NCBI GenBank assembly: GCA_033811195.1
Contig: JAPXOZ010000022.1
Location: forward strand, 1-23,425
From: Cacconaster sp033811195
Lineage (GTDB): Bacteria > Bacteroidota > Bacteroidia > Bacteroidales > UBA932
Length of the DNA: 23,425 nt
Reading direction: 5' to 3'
Positions 22,488 through 23,425 of the stretch are shown piece by piece. Every line of letters begins with the position of its first letter. Positions within the stretch are counted from its first letter, which is position 1. The translations under genes and the position numbers were made by a program. The notes below the pieces were generated by a model that was not told where the DNA came from, ran no database searches, and saw only the letters and a program-made list of their open reading frames with translations.

Positions 22488-22577
22488 CATGTTTATTGTA
22501 CAAAGGCACTGATTTTGTTGGAATATAGATTGTATATCTCTCTGTAGGAGATAGAGCAATCACTTAACATCAAAATC

Positions 22578-23180
22578 ATGAGAAAAATCAAATTTATACT
22601 TTTAGCAGTACTATGCGTATTTAGCCTATCAAGTTGTTGGTATGAGGATTTTGAGGAGGAAATAAAACATATCTATAAAGTAGATAGCCTAAGGCTTAGT
22701 GTAGATCAGCGCTCATTTATTAAAATAATTCCATCTGTTACTGAGGATTGGACATTTGATGCTGAAAGCAGGCAGTTTTACATTGCTGCTGACACCAGTT
22801 TGGTTATCAAAGGACGTCGTCATAAATTGAGTAGCAAATGGGAGTATATGTTTTGGGCAATTGACTGGAGGATTACAAAAATTGATGTAATCGCAATGGA
22901 GGATTATGATGAAAATCACCCTGCAGGAGAACCACTGAATGATCTATTTAGTATCACTTATCGCTGTAGAGATCGAAAGGAGATTGAAATGCCGGTATCA
23001 GAGATCGGCTATGGTGACATTATGCTCGGTTACTACGTTCCGGGTGGAATAGAGAATTATTGTCTCAAATTATGGCCAAAAGAAGGCGCAACCAAACCAT
23101 CAAAGTTTGAGATACGCATCGAAGATGCCTTCGGAAGAGTCTTTGTTGCGATCTCGGAAGAAGAAAAACCAAGGAAATAA
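22578..23180 (+). CDS. Small lipoprotein of unknown function
   Basis: The 200-aa precursor has a lipoprotein signal ending LSSC with lipidated C20. The residues directly after, WYEDFEEE, are acidic, as in the lipoprotein export signals that send Bacteroidetes lipoproteins to the cell surface. The body is mixed beta and rich in aromatic residues and charge (SSKWEYMFWAIDWRITKIDV, then a C-terminal beta half with RIEDAFGRVFVAI). There is no catalytic motif. I do not recognise the family with confidence; it has the look of small Bacteroidetes lipoprotein families such as DUF5034. It has no close gene partner on either side. Confidence 0.75.
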   Translation: MRKIKFILLAVLCVFSLSSCWYEDFEEEIKHIYKVDSLRLSVDQRSFIKIIPSVTEDWTFDAESRQFYIAADTSLVIKGRRHKLSSKWEYMFWAIDWRITKIDVIAMEDYDENHPAGEPLNDLFSITYRCRDRKEIEMPVSEIGYGDIMLGYYVPGGIENYCLKLWPKEGATKPSKFEIRIEDAFGRVFVAISEEEKPRK

Positions 23181-23207
23181 TTGGTGGAACATCCCGCACC
23201 AATCATA

Positions 23208-23267
23208 ACTACACACTCAGAACTAAAGACTTACTCGGAACTACATACTCTTAACTCAGAACTGACA
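23208..23267 (-). repeat. Heptanucleotide array next to tRNA-Pro
   Basis: Units on the plus strand: ACTACAC (23208), ACTCAGA (23215), ACTAAAG (23222), a 4-nt unit ACTT, then ACTCGGA (23233), ACTACAT (23240), ACTCTTA (23247), ACTCAGA (23254), ACTGACA (23261). The array ends in the hairpin below the tRNA. A CCCGCACC word (23193-23200) just upstream echoes the second heptad type. Confidence 0.75.
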
Positions 23268-23293
23268 AAGGGCACCCAATTGGATGCCCTTTG
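23266..23293. terminator. Hairpin between the lipoprotein gene and tRNA-Pro
   Basis: CAAAGGGCA (23266-23274) pairs with TGCCCTTTG (23285-23293), with CCAATTGG inside. It lies 7 nt beyond the 3' end of the minus-strand tRNA and would terminate it; it could also act for the plus-strand lipoprotein gene. T-tracts are poor on both sides. Confidence 0.65.
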
Positions 23294-23300
23294 TCCTCAG

Positions 23301-23373
23301 TCGGGAAGAGGTGACTCGAACACCCGACCTCTGCGTCCCGAACGCAGCGCGCTGCCAACTGCGCCACTTCCCG
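23301..23373 (-). tRNA. tRNA-Pro (anticodon CGG)
   Basis: On the minus strand the acceptor stem CGGGAAG (23373-23367) pairs with CTTCCCG (23308-23302), and A at 23301 is the discriminator. The anticodon arm is CTGCG, loop TTCGGGA, CGCAG; the loop gives CGG, reading CCG proline codons. The D arm GGCGCAGTTGGCAGCGC and the T arm GTCGGGTGTTCGAGTCACC are standard. CCA is not encoded, so it is added after transcription. Confidence 0.95.
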
Positions 23374-23385
23374 AATAATAGGTTG

Positions 23386-23393
23386 CAAAGATA
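23386..23393 (-). promoter_or_regulatory. Promoter -7 element of tRNA-Pro
   Basis: The minus strand reads TATCTTTG followed by C, an exact TAnnTTTGC match, 12 nt before the tRNA 5' end. A TTTG at 23410-23407 lies only 13 nt upstream, short for a -33 element. Confidence 0.6.
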
Positions 23394-23425
23394 AGGGATT
23401 TTTTTGCAAACTAAAAAATATTAGT

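Noticed and set aside
23181..23378. 65-aa plus-strand frame over tRNA-Pro
   Set aside because: It is made of the heptad array, a hairpin and the complement of a tRNA.

Overview
The window reads as a chromosomal segment of an anaerobic member of the Bacteroidota, most likely order Bacteroidales. The evidence is in the gene families (a DUF4831-like secreted protein, fimbrillin-type lipoproteins, a DUF2795-like acidic protein, a DUF5117/DUF4953-type zinc metalloprotease, an SPFH protein paired with a small Arc-like protein). It is also in several matches to the Bacteroidetes promoter -7 motif TAnnTTTG. Starts are mostly preceded by A/T-rich sequence rather than strong Shine-Dalgarno sites. No phage, transposase, CRISPR array or rRNA is visible; this is mainly housekeeping DNA plus one surface-lipoprotein pair.

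Layout. 1-2676 (minus): a DUF4831-like secreted protein followed by pepD, with a terminator at the window edge. 2786-4506: a POT-family peptide transporter with an unusual N-terminus, then a strong terminator. 4577-6781: a three-gene operon (SPFH membrane protein, a 55-aa ribbon-helix-helix protein, CorA) behind an excellent promoter. 6809-10490 (minus): two fimbrillin-type lipoproteins, the first ending in six 27-residue repeats, each with a CxxxC pair. 10832-11053 (minus): a small acidic protein. 11130-13896 (minus): a tightly packed operon mqnB-mqnD-ABC ATPase-cobalamin adenosyltransferase; mqnB and mqnD indicate the futalosine route to menaquinone. 13973-17479 (plus): folE, trkA, aspA. 17975-19255 (minus): glyA. 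19351-22402 (plus): a SpoU-type RNA methyltransferase and a secreted zinc metalloprotease. 22578-23180: a small lipoprotein of unknown function. 23301-23373 (minus): tRNA-Pro(CGG).

Physiology. Fumarate from aspartate (AspA) and menaquinone (MqnB, MqnD) would fit anaerobic fumarate respiration. PepD and the POT carrier fit growth on peptides. GlyA and FolE belong to one-carbon and pterin metabolism.

The most unusual structure is not a gene. Several intergenic regions carry degenerate tandem arrays with a strict 7-nt period, of two heptad types (ACTCNNA, i.e. NGAGTTN on the other strand, and a G-rich TGCGGGG/TACGCGT type). They sit at gene 3' ends beside hairpin terminators, mostly with the GAGT/GGGG form on the coding strand of the gene that ends there. 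They resemble in style the heptanucleotide STRR repeats of cyanobacteria; I do not recall a description for Bacteroidales.
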